Shown here piece by piece: positions 62,994-64,000 of a DNA stretch of 64,000 nucleotides (the first letter of the stretch is position 1; every line of letters begins with the position of its first letter). Under the pieces are notes generated by a model. That model made no database searches. It saw only the letters and a program-made list of their open reading frames with translations, and was not told where the DNA came from. Origin of the DNA: Rebecca billardiae RCC1528 (lineage: Eukaryota > Haptophyta); assembly GCA_965240325.2 (NCBI GenBank), contig OZ251241.1:744001-808000 (forward strand), given 5' to 3'. The position numbers and the translations under genes are program-made.

Positions 62994-64000
62994 GTGGGCA
63001 GCCAGGGGCTGGCGGCAACCGAGAGGGGCCGCTTTCCCCCGCCCCCGCTGCTTGCGAAGGCGGCGGGGGTGCGCTGCTTGCCTCCGCGGGCGAGCAGCGC
63101 GCAGTTTACGCCGGGCATGTGGACCTGCCCACCCTTCATCTTCCAGTTCTTCCCTTCGGCTGGGGCTCGATCAGTCGACGCGGCGTCGCTCACAGCGCAG
63201 GCAGGTGTTTGGCGTGGCTGCACTCTCGAGGTGGCTGGGATACAACATCCAGGTGCAGCACCCTCCCCGTGTGGTGTCAGAGCGCGCTCTCGAGCGCGTG
63301 CCTCCGAGCGCGGGGCGGCCGCTTGCTGCAATGGCCGCCTCGATGAGGTGCGGCAACGCGCCCCTCACCTGCCTGCGCCGGTCTGTTTTGTGGCGGTGTC
63401 TTTGTGCAGTGTTGGATGGCGTTAATCACGCCTTAACCAAGTGTGCACGTTAAATCATAGTAATAAACTGTATATCGGACCCGGGATGCCTGGACCACTG
63501 GCCGAGTGGCCGGGACATCGGCCGGTCGTCGTTCCTCTTCGCAGCGCGCAGTCGAGAAACGCCTGGAGCGCAAGGCAGCGCGCCTGACATCTACCGCTGC
63601 ACCTGCGCCAGCCCTTGCTGCTGCCCCCCACGCAGACCGACACTCGCCTGAAGGAGTGAAGTCGGGTGGTCAGACTTGGGCGACAGCGAAGCGTTCCCCG
63701 CCGGCCGCAGCAGCGCATGCCGCCGCCAGCCAGCCAAATACCGCGCGACAAGCGCGCGCGCGGTCGAGCAGGGCACATGGGGACGGCTGGACGAGCTAGC
63801 TAAGAGCCCAAGACGGCCATCAGTCAGACATATCCTGAGTCCTGCTGCACGCTCGCGGCCTCGCCTAGGGATTGGGCACTGCAGGGACTCCACTTTGCGA
63901 GCTGCGCAGGGCAGGTGGACCGCTCATGCGACTCGGTCGCGGATCGGGTCGCGCTCTGCCACCAACCTCGGCTTGTCGACGATCGAGCACTGCCGCCGAT
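62994..64000. other. Terminal kilobase without recognised genes
   Basis: Contains the second 50-nt element (63413-63462), followed by an AT-rich stretch. Beyond 63,480 I see only unsupported short frames. Confidence 0.4.
63413..63462 (+). repeat. 50-nt dispersed element, copy 2 (plus orientation)
   Basis: Matches the reverse complement of 3336-3385 with two differences in 50. The hairpin GGCGT-TAATC-ACGCC is intact, and a second short stem (TAAC ... GTTA) follows it. An AT-rich segment with TAATAAA-like bases (63461-63467) comes directly after. Confidence 0.8.

Noticed and set aside
63490-63540. Possible tRNA-like segment (GGCCGAGTGGCC)
   Set aside because: It resembles a tRNA D-arm, but there is no T-arm motif or acceptor stem at the right distance.

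Overview
The window is nuclear DNA of a very GC-rich eukaryotic microalga. The coding genes sit on both strands. Several are interrupted by short spliceosomal introns of about 100-240 nt, mostly GT-AG and built of GC-rich filler ending in pyrimidine/CAG. Two products begin with signal- or plastid-type leaders, consistent with an alga that has a secondary plastid. One of them (nt 42619-43551) matches, as I remember it, a plastid protein family of haptophytes and heterokonts. I infer a haptophyte or another red-lineage alga; the window holds no marker that settles the lineage.

Layout. Nt 2-2979: 3' part of a villin/gelsolin actin regulator. 3462-6617: fusion of a glycosyltransferase-like domain with two sulfotransferase-like domains. 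6832-8682 (-): membrane protein with Sel1-like repeats. 8797-9936: tandem and inverted repeat cluster. 10057-11166 (-) and 11288-13579 (+): a divergent pair, a 2-oxoglutarate/Fe(II) oxygenase and an exostosin-type glycosyltransferase. 14423-15919: MFS anion transporter with a plastid-type presequence. 16616-39833: one giant gene of about 7,592 codons. 40242-42173: nested inverted-repeat elements. 42619-43551: small plastid protein. 46171-48511 (-): amino-acid permease. 48793-55092 (-): Sfi1-like centrin-binding repeat protein at extreme GC. 56355-58046 (-): PC-esterase/TBL-like acyl-esterase. 58794-60269 (-): heat-shock transcription factor. 60270-64000: mostly empty, with one unrecognised open frame and the second copy of a 50-nt element first seen at 3336-3385.

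The outstanding object is the giant gene. It encodes a signal peptide, about 4,160 residues of nearly pure Ser-Pro-Pro-Pro, nine tandem ~100-residue modules of a type I cannot name, IPT/TIG-like domains, a REJ-like region, an EGF module, a GPS motif and about five membrane segments arranged like the first half of polycystin-1. It stops before the channel part. If the Ser-Pro tract forms a polyproline-II rod, the protein would carry a micrometre-scale stalk anchored in the membrane. The stalk DNA is itself built of two higher-order repeat families, with 195-bp and 228-bp periods.

Several neighbours (exostosin, glycosyltransferase-sulfotransferase fusion, PC-esterase) belong to families that build or decorate extracellular glycans. 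The Sfi1-like and villin-like proteins are cytoskeletal. Genes here are not in operons, so this shared theme is suggestive only.
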